A DNA stretch of 64,000 nt, from positions 124,001 through 188,000 of the forward strand of contig NZ_JNXE01000014.1 of the NCBI RefSeq assembly GCF_000716605.1. Direction: 5' to 3'. Positions within the stretch are counted from its first letter, which is position 1; every line of letters starts with the position of its first letter. Below the pieces are notes generated by a model. That model worked only from the letters and a program-made list of their open reading frames with translations. It did no database searches and had not been told where the DNA came from. Source of the stretch: Streptomyces sp. NRRL F-525 (GTDB lineage Bacteria > Actinomycetota > Actinomycetes > Streptomycetales > Streptomycetaceae). Both the position numbers and the translations under genes were made by a program. Positions 1-8,927 of this stretch are shown here, one piece after another.

Positions 1-1
1 C

Positions 2-871
2 TTGGAGGGTCGCGTCATGGCGGGCGGCGAGCCGGCGCAGGGCGTCGGAGAGGGACGCGCCCTCCAGGTCGGCCGGGGTGCCGCCGGCGACCAGGGCGCG
101 GGCCTCGGCCAGGTTCTGGCGGGCCGTCTCGTCCATCAGGGTCAAGTGCCGCCTGGCCTGCGGCAGATCGTCGTCCAGCTCCGCCTCCACCGCCTGGATC
201 AGCATCAGCAGGCTGGTGAAACCCTGCGCGAGGGTGTCGTGGATCTCGCGGGCCATCCGCTCCCGTTCGGCCAACGCGCCGTGGGCCGAGGAGAGTCGGG
301 AGACCTCATGGCGGCTGGCGTCCAGCTCGGCTATCAACTCCGCGCGCTCCTGGCTCTGTTCGATGACACGGATGATCCAGGTGCCGAGGGCCATCGAGAA
401 GACCAGGGTGACCACCGCGAAGACGGAATTGAAGAACACGTCCTGCGCGCTCGGCCACCACAGCAGCGCCCAGCCGATCACGGGCGCGATGTTGATCACG
501 GTCACCGCGATCAGAGCCCAGCGCAGCCGCAGCACCATGAAGCAGGGCGGGACGAGCGCGAAGGCCAGCAGCCGCGTCTCGCCGACCAGGACCGCGGAGG
601 GGAGGAACAGCGCCATTTCCGCGATGAGGTAGCCGACCGCCCGGCGTTCGTCCGGTGGGTCGCCCTGCAGCACCGGGCGGCCCATCCAGACGTAGAGCGG
701 GATCAGCGGGACGAGCAGCGTGGCCGCCGTGACGCGCACCGGCCACCCCGGTTGGCTCGTGCCGAGCACGAAGACCAGGGTGGCCAGCCAGATCAGGGCG
801 AAGTACGTGTCCCAGAGCCGGAACGAGCGGTCCCAGGTGTACGAGCCCGACGGCCCGTGCGGAGCGGTCAT
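2..871 (-). CDS. NarL/DegS-class sensor histidine kinase (3' end cut by window edge)
   Basis: Membrane sensor kinase that should autophosphorylate on histidine and pass phosphate to a response regulator, expected just beyond the left edge. The visible 290 residues hold about five hydrophobic segments between residues 20 and 168, a charged linker, then the HisKA_3 dimerisation motif REIHDTLAQGF with the phospho-acceptor His near residue 211. The ATPase domain is missing because the window ends. The ATG overlaps the stop of the upstream permease (ATGA), so it is the third gene of an ABC transporter/two-component operon. The stimulus is unknown; pairing with an exporter suggests drug or envelope stress. 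Confidence 0.9.
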   Translation of the reverse strand, partial: MTAPHGPSGSYTWDRSFRLWDTYFALIWLATLVFVLGTSQPGWPVRVTAATLLVPLIPLYVWMGRPVLQGDPPDERRAVGYLIAEMALFLPSAVLVGETRLLAFALVPPCFMVLRLRWALIAVTVINIAPVIGWALLWWPSAQDVFFNSVFAVVTLVFSMALGTWIIRVIEQSQERAELIAELDASRHEVSRLSSAHGALAERERMAREIHDTLAQGFTSLLMLIQAVEAELDDDLPQARRHLTLMDETARQNLAEARALVAGGTPADLEGASLSDALRRLAARHDATLQ

Positions 872-1725
872 CCGTCGCGCCGGTTCTTCCACCGGAAGGT
901 CAGCAGGCACAGCAGCAATCCTCCGACGCACCACGCCCCGAGCACCAGCGCGACCTTCCCGAACTCCCAGCTCCCGGCCTGTTCCAGCACCTGCGCCGAC
1001 GAGGGCAGGAACACCCCGCGCAGCCCCTGGCACATCCACTTCAGCGGGAACAGGGCGCCGATGTTGAGCATCCAGTCCGGGATGGTGTCGATGGAGATGT
1101 ACACCCCGGAGATGAACTGCAGGACCAGGAAGGGGAGTACGACCACGGAGGTCGCGCTCTTGCCGGACTTCGGGACCGAGCTGACCGCGATGCCGAGCAG
1201 CGCGCACGCCGTCAGACCGAGCACGAAGATCCACCCGAAGTCCAGCCACTTCACCGCGGACGAGGGCAGGTCCACGTCGTAGAGCGTGGTGCCGACGAGG
1301 AGCAGGATCGCCGTCTCCATGAGGCCCGTGACCAGAACCAGCCAGATCTTGCCGAGGAAGTACGCGGCTGGTGGCATGGGCGTGCCGCGCAGCCGGCGCA
1401 GCACCTTCTCGTCCCGCTCGATCGCGATCGATATGCCCAGGGACTGGAAACTCGTCGACATGATGCCGGCGGCCATCATCGCCGGGACGTAGAGCTGGGA
1501 GGCGTTGACGCCCGCGCCCCGGACGTCGTCCTTGAAGATCGACGCGAAGAGGAACAGGAAGACGACCGGGAAGGCGAAGGTGAACACCACCTGGTCGCGC
1601 TGCCGGAAGAACTGTTTGAGTTCCAGCGACCCGCGGCGCAGTCCGAGTCCCCAGGCGTTGGGGAGCCGCTCTCCGGAGGTCCTCGTCCGGGGCCGTACGG
1701 CGGTCGTGTCCGTGGTCGTGGTCAT
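868..1725 (-). CDS. ABC-2 type exporter permease
   Basis: Integral membrane subunit (285 aa) of an ABC exporter. After a short basic cytoplasmic N-terminus the first membrane helix lies in FTFAFPVVFLFLF, followed by about five more hydrophobic segments, the usual ABC-2 architecture. It starts with ATG inside the stop of the ATPase gene and its own stop overlaps the kinase start, so the three genes are translationally coupled. A longer in-frame start exists upstream but would run into the ATPase coding sequence. The substrate cannot be read from sequence; daunorubicin-resistance-like exporters are the closest general class. Confidence 0.9.
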   Translation of the reverse strand: MTTTTDTTAVRPRTRTSGERLPNAWGLGLRRGSLELKQFFRQRDQVVFTFAFPVVFLFLFASIFKDDVRGAGVNASQLYVPAMMAAGIMSTSFQSLGISIAIERDEKVLRRLRGTPMPPAAYFLGKIWLVLVTGLMETAILLLVGTTLYDVDLPSSAVKWLDFGWIFVLGLTACALLGIAVSSVPKSGKSATSVVVLPFLVLQFISGVYISIDTIPDWMLNIGALFPLKWMCQGLRGVFLPSSAQVLEQAGSWEFGKVALVLGAWCVGGLLLCLLTFRWKNRRDG

Positions 1726-2588
1726 CGCGCGTCCTCCTGTCCGGTCAGCCGGAGGTAGACGTCCTCCAGGGTGGGGCGGCTCACCAGGAGCCCGGGGATC
1801 TCGCCGTCGAAGCGGTGCATGAGCTCGGCTACGACCTTGGTAGGAGTCTCCGTGTGCTCCGCGCGCGGGGTGCCGTCCGGGTCCGTCCACTCGACCGTGG
1901 CCCCGGTGCCGTGGCGTTCGCGCAGGGCGGCCGGTTCGCCCTCGGCGACCACACGGCCCTTGGCGACGATGGCGAGGCGGTCGGCGAGGTTCTCCGCCTC
2001 CTCCAGGTAGTGGGTGGTGAGGAGGATCGTGGTGCCCTCGTCGGCGAGCTTGCGGATCAGGTCCCAGAACTGGCGCCGGGCCGCCGGGTCGAAGCCGGTC
2101 GTCGGCTCATCCAGGAGGAGGAGATCGGGGCCGCCTATCACCCCGAGGGCCACGTCGAGCCGCCTGCGCTGGCCGCCCGACAGGGCCTTGATACGGCTGT
2201 CCACCTTGGCCTCCAGACCCACCAGGCCGATGACCTCCTCGGGGTCGCGTGGCCGGGGGTAGTAGCGCGCGAAGTGCCGTACCGTCTCGCCGACCGTCAA
2301 CTCGGCGGGTGCGGATTCGTCCTGCCAGACGATCCCGACCCGCGAACGCCACGCGCGCGTGCCCGTCGCCGGGTCCGAGCCGAGCACCGACACCTCACCC
2401 GCGTCCCGGCCGCGGTTGCCCTGGAGGATCTCGACCGTGGTGCTCTTGCCCGCCCCATTGGGTCCGAGCAGGCCGAACACCTCTCCCGTGCGGATCTCCA
2501 GGTCGATTCCGTCTACGGCGGTCACGTCCCCGTACTGCTTGCGCAGCCCCCGCACATCCACTGCGAGTTCGTTCGCCTGTGTTGTCAT
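1722..2588 (-). CDS. ABC exporter ATP-binding protein
   Basis: Cytoplasmic ATPase (288 aa) driving the adjacent ABC-2 permease. It has Walker A GPNGAGKST (about residues 42-50), signature LSGGQRRRLD, Walker B LLLLDEPTTGFD and the switch histidine in LLTTHYLEE. The C-terminal part after the nucleotide-binding domain resembles the DrrA/CcmA-type exporter ATPases. The ATG at 2588 was chosen because MTTQANELAV leads directly into the ABC domain; a frame open further upstream shows no coding character. First gene of the operon, transcribed divergently from the VKOR gene. A 20-bp inverted repeat lies between them. Confidence 0.92.
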   Translation of the reverse strand: MTTQANELAVDVRGLRKQYGDVTAVDGIDLEIRTGEVFGLLGPNGAGKSTTVEILQGNRGRDAGEVSVLGSDPATGTRAWRSRVGIVWQDESAPAELTVGETVRHFARYYPRPRDPEEVIGLVGLEAKVDSRIKALSGGQRRRLDVALGVIGGPDLLLLDEPTTGFDPAARRQFWDLIRKLADEGTTILLTTHYLEEAENLADRLAIVAKGRVVAEGEPAALRERHGTGATVEWTDPDGTPRAEHTETPTKVVAELMHRFDGEIPGLLVSRPTLEDVYLRLTGQEDAR

Positions 2589-2643
2589 GCGACGAGCATC
2601 GTCCGGAATCGAGCGCTCAGGGACGACCGTGCGTACTTCCTTA

Positions 2644-2663
2644 TGTCCATCGAACGGTGGACA
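2644..2663. promoter_or_regulatory. 20-bp inverted repeat in divergent promoter region
   Basis: TGTCCATCG and CGGTGGACA form arms matching at 8 of 9 positions, in the 142-base region between the exporter operon and the VKOR gene. The position suits an operator for one or both promoters. The binding protein is unknown; the response regulator expected beyond the left edge is one candidate. Confidence 0.35.
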
Positions 2664-2730
2664 GAGGTGCGCGTGCGGCACAATGGCCGTGCCCGAAGAA
2701 GGTCCAACTCTCAAGTGACGGATCGGCGTG

Positions 2731-3387
2731 ATGAGCAAGACGACAGTGAAGGACGTCTCCACCGACTCCGAGCCGGAGCACACGGCCGCAGAGCCGCGCA
2801 CGGTGGGCGGCAGCCGGGCCTTCGCCCTGCTGCTGGTGATCACCGGAGCGGCCGGACTGCTCGCCGCCTGGGTCATCACGATCGACAAGTTCAAGATCCT
2901 TGAGGGCAAGGTAGCCGGGAAGACGTTCACCCCGAGCTGCAGCATCAACCCGATCGTGTCCTGCGGCAGCGTCATGGAGAGCAAGCAGGCCGCGGCCTTC
3001 GGCTTCCCGAACCCGATGCTCGGCCTGGTCGCCTACGGCATCGTCATCTGCGTCGGCGTCAGCCTGCTGACCCGGGTCCAGTTCCCGCGCTGGTACTGGC
3101 TGACCTTCAACTTCGGCACGCTCTTCGGGGTGGCCTTCTGCACCTGGCTGCAGTTCCAGTCGCTGTACCGGATCAACGCGCTGTGCCTGTGGTGCTCGCT
3201 GGCCTGGGTCGCCACGATCACGATGTTCTGGTACGTCACGTCGTTCAACATCCGCAACGACTTCCTGAAGGCCCCGCGCCCGGTGAAGAACTTCCTGGGC
3301 GAGTTCACCTGGGTCCTCCCGGTCACCCACGTCGGCATCATCGCCATGCTGATCCTGACCCGCTGGGGCACCCAGCTCTGGGCCTGA
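2731..3387 (+). CDS. Vitamin K epoxide reductase (VKOR) family thiol oxidoreductase
   Basis: Membrane quinone-linked thiol oxidase (218 aa). In actinobacteria VKOR homologues re-oxidise DsbA-like proteins and so support disulfide formation outside the membrane. About five membrane segments are visible. The active-site CxxC is CLWC (residues 152-155) within a membrane helix, and the paired loop cysteines are C70 and C78. No DsbA gene lies beside it. The ATG at 2731 directly follows a GTG at 2728 that could also serve. The N-terminal 30 residues are polar and probably cytoplasmic. Confidence 0.9.
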   Translation: MSKTTVKDVSTDSEPEHTAAEPRTVGGSRAFALLLVITGAAGLLAAWVITIDKFKILEGKVAGKTFTPSCSINPIVSCGSVMESKQAAAFGFPNPMLGLVAYGIVICVGVSLLTRVQFPRWYWLTFNFGTLFGVAFCTWLQFQSLYRINALCLWCSLAWVATITMFWYVTSFNIRNDFLKAPRPVKNFLGEFTWVLPVTHVGIIAMLILTRWGTQLWA

Positions 3388-3434
3388 CCCCCGGCCAGAC
3401 CGGATTGTCAGTGCGGTGACATAGGGTTTTGGAC

Positions 3435-4790
3435 GTGGAGCCCGACCTATTCACCGCCGCCGCGGAAGAACGCCAGGAGAAGGACCCGTCCAGCAGTCCC
3501 CTGGCGGTGCGGATGCGCCCGCGCACCCTCGACGAGGTCGTGGGCCAGCAGCATCTGCTGAAGCCGGGCTCGCCCCTGCGCCGACTCGTCGGTGAAGGGG
3601 CGGGTGGCCCGGCCGGCCCCTCCTCGGTGATCCTCTGGGGGCCGCCCGGCACCGGCAAGACGACCCTCGCGTACGTCGTCTCCAAGGCGACCAACAAGCG
3701 GTTCGTGGAGCTGTCCGCGATCACCGCCGGGGTCAAGGAGGTCCGCGCGGTCATCGACGGCGCCCGGCGGGCCACCGGGGGCTTCGGCAAGGAGACCGTC
3801 CTCTTCCTCGACGAGATCCACCGCTTCAGCAAGGCCCAGCAGGACTCCCTCCTCCCGGCCGTCGAGAACCGCTGGATCACCCTGATCGCGGCGACCACGG
3901 AGAACCCGTACTTCTCGGTGATCTCCCCGCTGCTGTCCCGCTCGCTCCTCCTCACCCTCGAACCCCTCACGGACGAGGACCTGCGCGCCCTGCTCCGCCG
4001 GGCCTCGAGCGACGAACGCGGCCTGAAGGACGCGGTCACCCTTCCCGAGGACAGCGAGAACCACCTGCTGCGCATCGCCGGCGGCGACGCCCGCCGCGCG
4101 CTCACCGCCCTGGAGGCCGCCGCCGGGGCCGCCCTCGACAAGGGCGAGCCGGACATCACCCTCCAGACCCTGGAGGAGACGGTCGACCGCGCGGCGGTGA
4201 AGTACGACCGCGACGGCGACCAGCACTACGACGTGGCCAGCGCCCTCATCAAGTCCATCCGGGGCTCCGACGTCGACGCGGCCCTGCACTACCTGGCCCG
4301 CATGATCGAGGCCGGCGAGGACCCCCGCTTCATCGCCCGCCGCCTGATGATCTCCGCCAGCGAGGACATCGGCCTGGCCGATCCGAACGCGCTGCCGATC
4401 GCGGTCGCCGCCGCCCAGGCCGTAGCGATGATCGGCTTCCCGGAGGCCGCGCTCACCCTCAGCCACGCCACCATCGCGCTCGCCCTCGCGCCCAAGTCGA
4501 ACGCGGCGACCAACGCGATCGGCGCCGCCATGGAGGACGTACGCAAGGGGCACGCGGGTCCGGTGCCCATGCATCTGCGGGACGGGCACTACAAGGGCGC
4601 GGCCAAGCTCGGGCATGCCCAGGGGTACGTCTATCCGCACGACCTGCCCGAGGGGATCGCCGAGCAGCAGTACGCCCCGGAGGAGCTGAAGGACCGCGAG
4701 TACTACGAGCCGACCCGGCACGGGGCCGAGGCGCGGTACGCGGACGCCGTGGAGTGGACCAGAAAACACCTTGGTCGTAAGCGGTCCTGA
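3435..4790 (+). CDS. rarA: Replication-associated recombination protein A (MgsA/RarA AAA+ ATPase)
   Basis: Clamp-loader-like AAA+ ATPase (451 aa) acting at stalled replication forks. Walker [10 protein letters not shown] sits at about residues 69-77, Walker B is LFLDEIHRF and sensor 1 follows at TTENPYF. The C-terminal half contains the family's tetramerisation domain ([17 protein letters not shown] and [11 protein letters not shown]). The GTG at 3435 is preferred over a TTG at 3429 because an AGGG ribosome-binding sequence lies 8 bases before it. A promoter-like TAGAAT follows right after the gene and probably belongs to rpsD. Confidence 0.94.
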   Translation: MEPDLFTAAAEERQEKDPSSSPLAVRMRPRTLDEVVGQQHLLKPGSPLRRLVGEGAGGPAGPSSVILWGPPGTGKTTLAYVVSKATNKRFVELSAITAGVKEVRAVIDGARRATGGFGKETVLFLDEIHRFSKAQQDSLLPAVENRWITLIAATTENPYFSVISPLLSRSLLLTLEPLTDEDLRALLRRASSDERGLKDAVTLPEDSENHLLRIAGGDARRALTALEAAAGAALDKGEPDITLQTLEETVDRAAVKYDRDGDQHYDVASALIKSIRGSDVDAALHYLARMIEAGEDPRFIARRLMISASEDIGLADPNALPIAVAAAQAVAMIGFPEAALTLSHATIALALAPKSNAATNAIGAAMEDVRKGHAGPVPMHLRDGHYKGAAKLGHAQGYVYPHDLPEGIAEQQYAPEELKDREYYEPTRHGAEARYADAVEWTRKHLGRKRS

Positions 4791-5092
4791 GCACCCTGTA
4801 GAATCCCCCGAAGTGCTGTGTCCCGTGCTGTCAGAACGGGACGGTCAGCCGGAGCCCCGGTTCTCGGACCGGCTCCAGGAGCGTCGCGCACCGTTCGAAT
4901 GGTGTCGCGGGCAGCCCACCACCATCCGCCGCACGGCGGGACCGGTCGGTGGGCCACTCGCGTGCTGCACGTAGTGCCCAGATCAGGGGAGCGGCTGCCC
5001 ACCAGGTCCCGTAAGGGTCCCGGCGGGTTTCCCCGGCTGCGGATGCGACCTCCCTCACGACCCTGACAAGCCGACAGACAGAAAGAGACATC
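4791..5092 (+). promoter_or_regulatory. rpsD promoter and long structured leader
   Basis: No gene is seen in these 302 bases. A -10-like TAGAAT sits at 4799-4804, which would give a leader of roughly 280 bases. The start of the leader can fold: GTCCCGT (4820-4826) pairs with ACGGGAC (4836-4842), and GGAGCC (4851-4856) pairs with GGCTCC (4871-4876). Ribosomal protein S4 binds its own mRNA in other bacteria, so autoregulation is plausible, but I do not recognise a catalogued S4 leader motif here. Confidence 0.45.
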
Positions 5093-5707
5093 GTGGCGAA
5101 TCAGTCCCGCCCCAAGGTCAAGAAGTCGCGTGCCCTCGGCATCGCGCTGACCCCGAAGGCCGTCAAGTACTTCGAGGCCCGTCCCTACCCGCCGGGTGAG
5201 CACGGTCGTGGCCGCAAGCAGAACTCGGACTACAAGGTCCGTCTGCTGGAGAAGCAGCGTCTGCGCGCGCAGTACGACGTGTCCGAGCGCCAGCTCGTCC
5301 GCGCCTACGAGCGTGCCTCCAAGGTCCAGGGCAAGACCGGTGAGGCCCTGATCATCGAGCTGGAGCGTCGTCTCGACGCGCTGGTCCTTCGTTCGGGCAT
5401 CGCCCGCACGATCTACCAGGCCCGCCAGATGGTCGTCCACGGCCACATCGAGGTCAACGGCCAGAAGGTCGACAAGCCGTCCTTCCGCGTCAAGCCCGAC
5501 GACGTCGTCATGGTCCGCGAGCGCAGCCGCAGCAAGACGCTGTTCGAGGTCTCCCGCGCCGGTGGCTTCGCCCCCGACGGCGAGACCCCGCGCTACCTCC
5601 AGGTGAACCTCGGCGCCCTGGCGTTCCGCCTGGACCGCGAGCCGAACCGCAAGGAGATCCCGGTGATCTGCGACGAGCAGCTCGTCGTCGAGTACTACGC
5701 CCGCTGA
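5093..5707 (+). CDS. rpsD: 30S ribosomal protein S4 (zinc-free form)
   Basis: Primary 16S rRNA-binding protein of the small subunit body (204 aa). The N-terminal region [16 protein letters not shown] has no cysteines, so this is the zinc-independent (C-minus) S4 variant. The S4 RNA-binding domain lies at about residues 93-155 ([27 protein letters not shown]). The GTG start follows GAAAGAGA. The gene stands alone, not in an alpha operon with rpsM, rpsK and rpoA, as is usual in Streptomyces. It ends shortly before a strong hairpin shared with the convergent downstream gene. Confidence 0.97.
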   Translation: MANQSRPKVKKSRALGIALTPKAVKYFEARPYPPGEHGRGRKQNSDYKVRLLEKQRLRAQYDVSERQLVRAYERASKVQGKTGEALIIELERRLDALVLRSGIARTIYQARQMVVHGHIEVNGQKVDKPSFRVKPDDVVMVRERSRSKTLFEVSRAGGFAPDGETPRYLQVNLGALAFRLDREPNRKEIPVICDEQLVVEYYAR

Positions 5708-5738
5708 TCACCTCACGGACGTAGCACCACCCTTCGCG

Positions 5739-7907
5739 TCAGCCCGCCGTCTCCCCGCCCTTCCGGGTGGGCGAGGCGGCGGGCTTTCGCATGTCCACGC
5801 TCACGGTGGCGGGCCGCACCGGGCCGCGCGGCACCGGCACCGCGTCCAACGCCCGCGACGGCCCCAGCGCCCGCGCCACGGCCGCCTCCCGGCCCAGCAG
5901 TGCTCCGTCCCGTACGCACTCCTCGTACCGCTCGTCGCCGAGGCGCTCGCGGGCCATCGCCTCGCACAGCTCGTGCGGCGCGTTGTAGTACGCCGAGCCG
6001 AACAGCGGCAGCCCCACCGACGGCCACATCCCGCCCGCCGCGCCCTGCAGCAGCGCGGCCTCGGCGGCGTCGCCCTCCGCCACGGTGACGAGGGCCAGCA
6101 GTTCGACCGCGAGCACCGAGCCGAGCAGATCGCGGAACCCGTGCGCGCTGCCCAGGCAGTCCGCCAACAGGTCGCGGGCGAGCGGGAGTTCGCCGTCGCT
6201 CCAGGCGACGTAGGCCAGGACGTACAGCGCGTACGCCCGGGTCCAGCGCTCACCGTGGTCCTCGCACACGCGCCGGACGTCCTCGCACAGCTTCACCGCG
6301 TCCGCGAGATCGCCCTGGAACGCCCGGGTCATCGCCAGCTCGACCTGGCCCATCAGCACGTTGCTGTTGAGCTCGCCGATCTGCTGGTAGCGGTCGAGCG
6401 CCGAGCGCAGCAGGGTCTCCGCGCGGGCCATGTCGTCGGTGACCAACGCCAGGCAGCCGGTGCGGTGTTCGGCGTACGCGACCGCCGTGGGGTTCGCGGC
6501 CTCGTCCGCCTCCTCGCGGCACTCCTGGAGGGCGGCCAGCGCGGGCACGGTGTCGCCCTGGAGGATCGCCACGTAGCCGAGCACCCAGAGGGCCTTCAGC
6601 CGCGACTGGTCGTTGGCCGTGTCCTCCGCGTCCAGCTGCACGGCCTGCTCCAGCCAGTGCCGGCCCTCCGCGAGACGCCCGCAGCCCGCCCAGTAGAACC
6701 AGAGCGAGCCCGCGAGGTACTGGCCCAGGTGTGTCTCGTCCGGCTCGGTCAGGCAGTACTCCAGGGCGCCGCGCAGATTCGGCAGCTCCGCCTCGACCCG
6801 CGCGGCGACCTCGCCCTGGCGCGGTGAGAACCAGTCCAGCTCGCACCACGTGGCCAGGCCCAGATACCAGTCGCGGTGTCTGCGCCGCAGCCGGGCCGCG
6901 TCCCCGGTCGCCTCCAGCCAGTCGGCGCCGTAGGCCCGGATCGTGTCGAGCATGCGGTAGCGGACGCCCGTCGGTGTCTCCTCGCGGACGACCACGGACT
7001 GCGCGAGGAGTTCGGACAGCACGTCGAGAACGCCGTCGGAGTGCAGTCCGTCGCCACCGCACACGTACTCGGCGGCTTCCAGGTCGAAGCGCCCGGCGAA
7101 CACCGACAGGCGCGCCCACAGCAACCGCTCCTCGGGCGTGCACAGTTCATGGCTCCAGCCGATCGCCGTGCGCAGCGTCTGGTGCCGGGGCAGAGCGTCC
7201 CTACGCCCGCCCGCCAGCAGCCGGAACCGGTCGTCGAACCGCGCCAGCAACTCCCCGGGTGCCAACGCCCGCAGCCGTCCCGCCGCCAGCTCGACGGCCA
7301 GGGGAATCCCGTCGAGCCGACGGCACAACTCCCGTACGTCCGGACCGTCTTCGAGGACGACCCCCTGCTGCGCGGCCCGGTCGGCGAACAGCTCCACCGC
7401 CTCGTCCTCGCCCAACGGCGCCACCGCGACGACCCGTTCACCCGCCAGTTCCAACGGCCGCCGCCCCACCGCGAGCACCCGCAGCCCCGGCACCCGCCCG
7501 AGCAACTCCGCCACCAGCTCGGCACACACCTCCACCAGATGCTCGAACCCGTCCAGCACCAAAAGGAGTTGACGGTCGGTCAGGTGGGCGAGCAACGCCT
7601 CGCGCGGCAGCCGCGCGGTGTGATCCGTCAGCCCCAGCGCCTCCACGACCGCGAAGTCCACGAGTTCCGGGTCGCGCACCGGTGCCAGTTCCACCCGCCA
7701 CACGCCGTCCGGGGGAGCGGACCGGGCCGCCGCGTGGGCCGCGAGCCGGGACTTGCCGACCCCGCCGGGCCCGGTCACCGTGACCAGACGCGAGGCGTCG
7801 AGCGCCCGCGCCAGCTCGGTGAGTTCGGCCGAGCGGCCCACGAACCGGTCGGGTTCGAGGGGCAGATTGCCGTCCGCGGTGGCGTCGCCGCCAGGGGAAG
7901 CTCGCAT
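5739..7907 (-). CDS. AfsR-like NB-ARC/TPR regulatory ATPase without visible DNA-binding domain
   Basis: STAND-type ATPase of 722 aa. An NB-ARC module begins at once, with Walker A GPGGVGKSR (about residues 46-54), Walker B LLLVLDGFEH and the downstream LDGIPLAVELA motif. A winged-helix-like stretch follows, then an alpha-helical TPR-like half of about 350 residues. AfsR and LuxR-family relatives carry an N-terminal SARP domain or C-terminal LuxR HTH. Here the N-terminus reaches the P-loop within 46 residues and the C-terminus is a Pro/Arg tail, so neither is seen. It may act through a partner protein. The ATG at 7907 was chosen because upstream sequence shows promoter-like repeats rather than coding pattern. 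Confidence 0.82.
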   Translation of the reverse strand: MRASPGGDATADGNLPLEPDRFVGRSAELTELARALDASRLVTVTGPGGVGKSRLAAHAAARSAPPDGVWRVELAPVRDPELVDFAVVEALGLTDHTARLPREALLAHLTDRQLLLVLDGFEHLVEVCAELVAELLGRVPGLRVLAVGRRPLELAGERVVAVAPLGEDEAVELFADRAAQQGVVLEDGPDVRELCRRLDGIPLAVELAAGRLRALAPGELLARFDDRFRLLAGGRRDALPRHQTLRTAIGWSHELCTPEERLLWARLSVFAGRFDLEAAEYVCGGDGLHSDGVLDVLSELLAQSVVVREETPTGVRYRMLDTIRAYGADWLEATGDAARLRRRHRDWYLGLATWCELDWFSPRQGEVAARVEAELPNLRGALEYCLTEPDETHLGQYLAGSLWFYWAGCGRLAEGRHWLEQAVQLDAEDTANDQSRLKALWVLGYVAILQGDTVPALAALQECREEADEAANPTAVAYAEHRTGCLALVTDDMARAETLLRSALDRYQQIGELNSNVLMGQVELAMTRAFQGDLADAVKLCEDVRRVCEDHGERWTRAYALYVLAYVAWSDGELPLARDLLADCLGSAHGFRDLLGSVLAVELLALVTVAEGDAAEAALLQGAAGGMWPSVGLPLFGSAYYNAPHELCEAMARERLGDERYEECVRDGALLGREAAVARALGPSRALDAVPVPRGPVRPATVSVDMRKPAASPTRKGGETAG
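5741..5789. terminator. Hairpin terminator between convergent rpsD and regulator gene
   Basis: AGCCCGCCG (5741-5749) pairs with CGGCGGGCT (5777-5785), with further GC pairing of CCGCCC and GGGTGGG inside, then TTTCG. It ends rpsD transcription and overlaps the last codons of the opposing gene. Confidence 0.75.
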
Positions 7908-8002
7908 GGAACACGGAGCGTACTGAACCGTATTCAGTCCGTACAATCGCTTCGCGCAACTCCGGTGTGCGCGGGGCGGTAATGCGGTACGGAGCGCAGC
8001 CC

Positions 8003-8074
8003 CCGGCGCGATAGGCTCGGCAGCGGTTATCCACAGGTGTTCACGGGGCGCCGCCTCCGGCGCGATAGGCTCGG
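8003..8074 (+). repeat. Duplicated promoter-like segment upstream of the DUF948 gene
   Basis: The 18-base CCGGCGCGATAGGCTCGG occurs exactly at 8003-8020 and again at 8057-8074, 54 bases apart. Each copy contains TAGGCT, which fits the TAnnnT pattern of Streptomyces -10 elements. The flanks also resemble each other weakly (GTTATCCACAGG against GTCATCAACAAG). It could be two tandem promoters made by a local duplication. Confidence 0.6.
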
Positions 8075-8113
8075 GACGAGTCATCAACAAGCGTTTATGA
8101 GAGCGGGTGTCAG

Positions 8114-8560
8114 GTGTCCGGTGGAGAGGTGGCCGGGATCCTGGTGGCCGTCTTCTGGGCGATCCTGGTCTCGTTCCTCGCCGTCGCACTGGTGAGGCTG
8201 GCCCAGACGCTCAAGGCGACCACCAAGCTGGTCGCGGACGTGACCGACCAGGCCGTGCCGCTGCTGGCGGACGCCTCCGCGGCGGTGCGCTCCGCGCAGA
8301 CCCAGATCGACCGGGTCGACGCGATCGCCACCGACGTCCAGGAAGTCACGTCGAACGCCTCCGCACTGTCCACCACCGTCGCCTCCACCTTCGGCGGCCC
8401 GCTCGTCAAGGTCGCGGCCTTCGGCTACGGCGTCCGCCGGGCCCTGGGCGGCCGCCGCGAGGACGTGCCCGCGCCGTCCGGGGCGTCCCGTCGTACGGTG
8501 ATCGTGGGCCGTACCGTCCCGGCCGGACGGCGGGGCAAGCGCACCCGGAAGAAGGACTGA
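8114..8560 (+). CDS. DUF948 membrane-anchored protein
   Basis: Small conserved protein (148 aa) of the DUF948 family, function unknown. One N-terminal membrane helix (AGILVAVFWAILVSFLAVAL, residues 7-26) is followed by a helical region rich in Ala, Val, Asp and Gln (residues 30-90) that probably forms a coiled coil like methyl-accepting proteins, then a basic tail ending RGKRTRKKD. GTG start after GAGCGGGTGTCAG. It lies 7 bases before the next small gene and just upstream of alaS, a linkage I recall as conserved in actinobacteria. Confidence 0.85.
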   Translation: MSGGEVAGILVAVFWAILVSFLAVALVRLAQTLKATTKLVADVTDQAVPLLADASAAVRSAQTQIDRVDAIATDVQEVTSNASALSTTVASTFGGPLVKVAAFGYGVRRALGGRREDVPAPSGASRRTVIVGRTVPAGRRGKRTRKKD

Positions 8561-8567
8561 CCGAGCC

Positions 8568-8927
8568 ATGTTCCGCCGTACGTTCTGGTTCGGCACGGGC
8601 GTAGCCGCCGGTGTCTGGGCGACCACCAAGGTCAATCGCAAGCTGAAGCAGCTGACCCCCGAGCACCTCGCCGTCTCCGCGGCCAACAAGGCGCTCGCAG
8701 CGGGCCACAAGCTCAAGGACAGCGCGGTGCACTTCGCGCTCGACGTCCGCGCGGGCATGGCCCAGCGCGAGGCCGAACTCGGCGACGCGCTCGGGATCAA
8801 CGCTCCCGTGGACCCCGAACTCCCGGCGCCCCGGGCGCACATCGCCATCGAGAACCGCAACACCCCCATGTCCGTCGAAAGAAACGACAGGACGACGTAC
8901 TCGTACAACCGGAATGAGGACCACTGA
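8568..8927 (+). CDS. Small conserved actinobacterial protein (DUF6167-like)
   Basis: Protein of 119 aa with an N-terminal hydrophobic stretch ([15 protein letters not shown], residues 6-20), then a basic KVNRKLKQL segment and an amphipathic helical region to about residue 80. The C-terminus is hydrophilic. It resembles the small protein annotated DUF6167 in Streptomyces genomes; no function is known. Its TGA shares one base with the alaS ATG (TGATG), so translation of alaS is probably coupled to it. With the DUF948 gene it forms the front of the alaS operon. Confidence 0.8.
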   Translation: MFRRTFWFGTGVAAGVWATTKVNRKLKQLTPEHLAVSAANKALAAGHKLKDSAVHFALDVRAGMAQREAELGDALGINAPVDPELPAPRAHIAIENRNTPMSVERNDRTTYSYNRNEDH

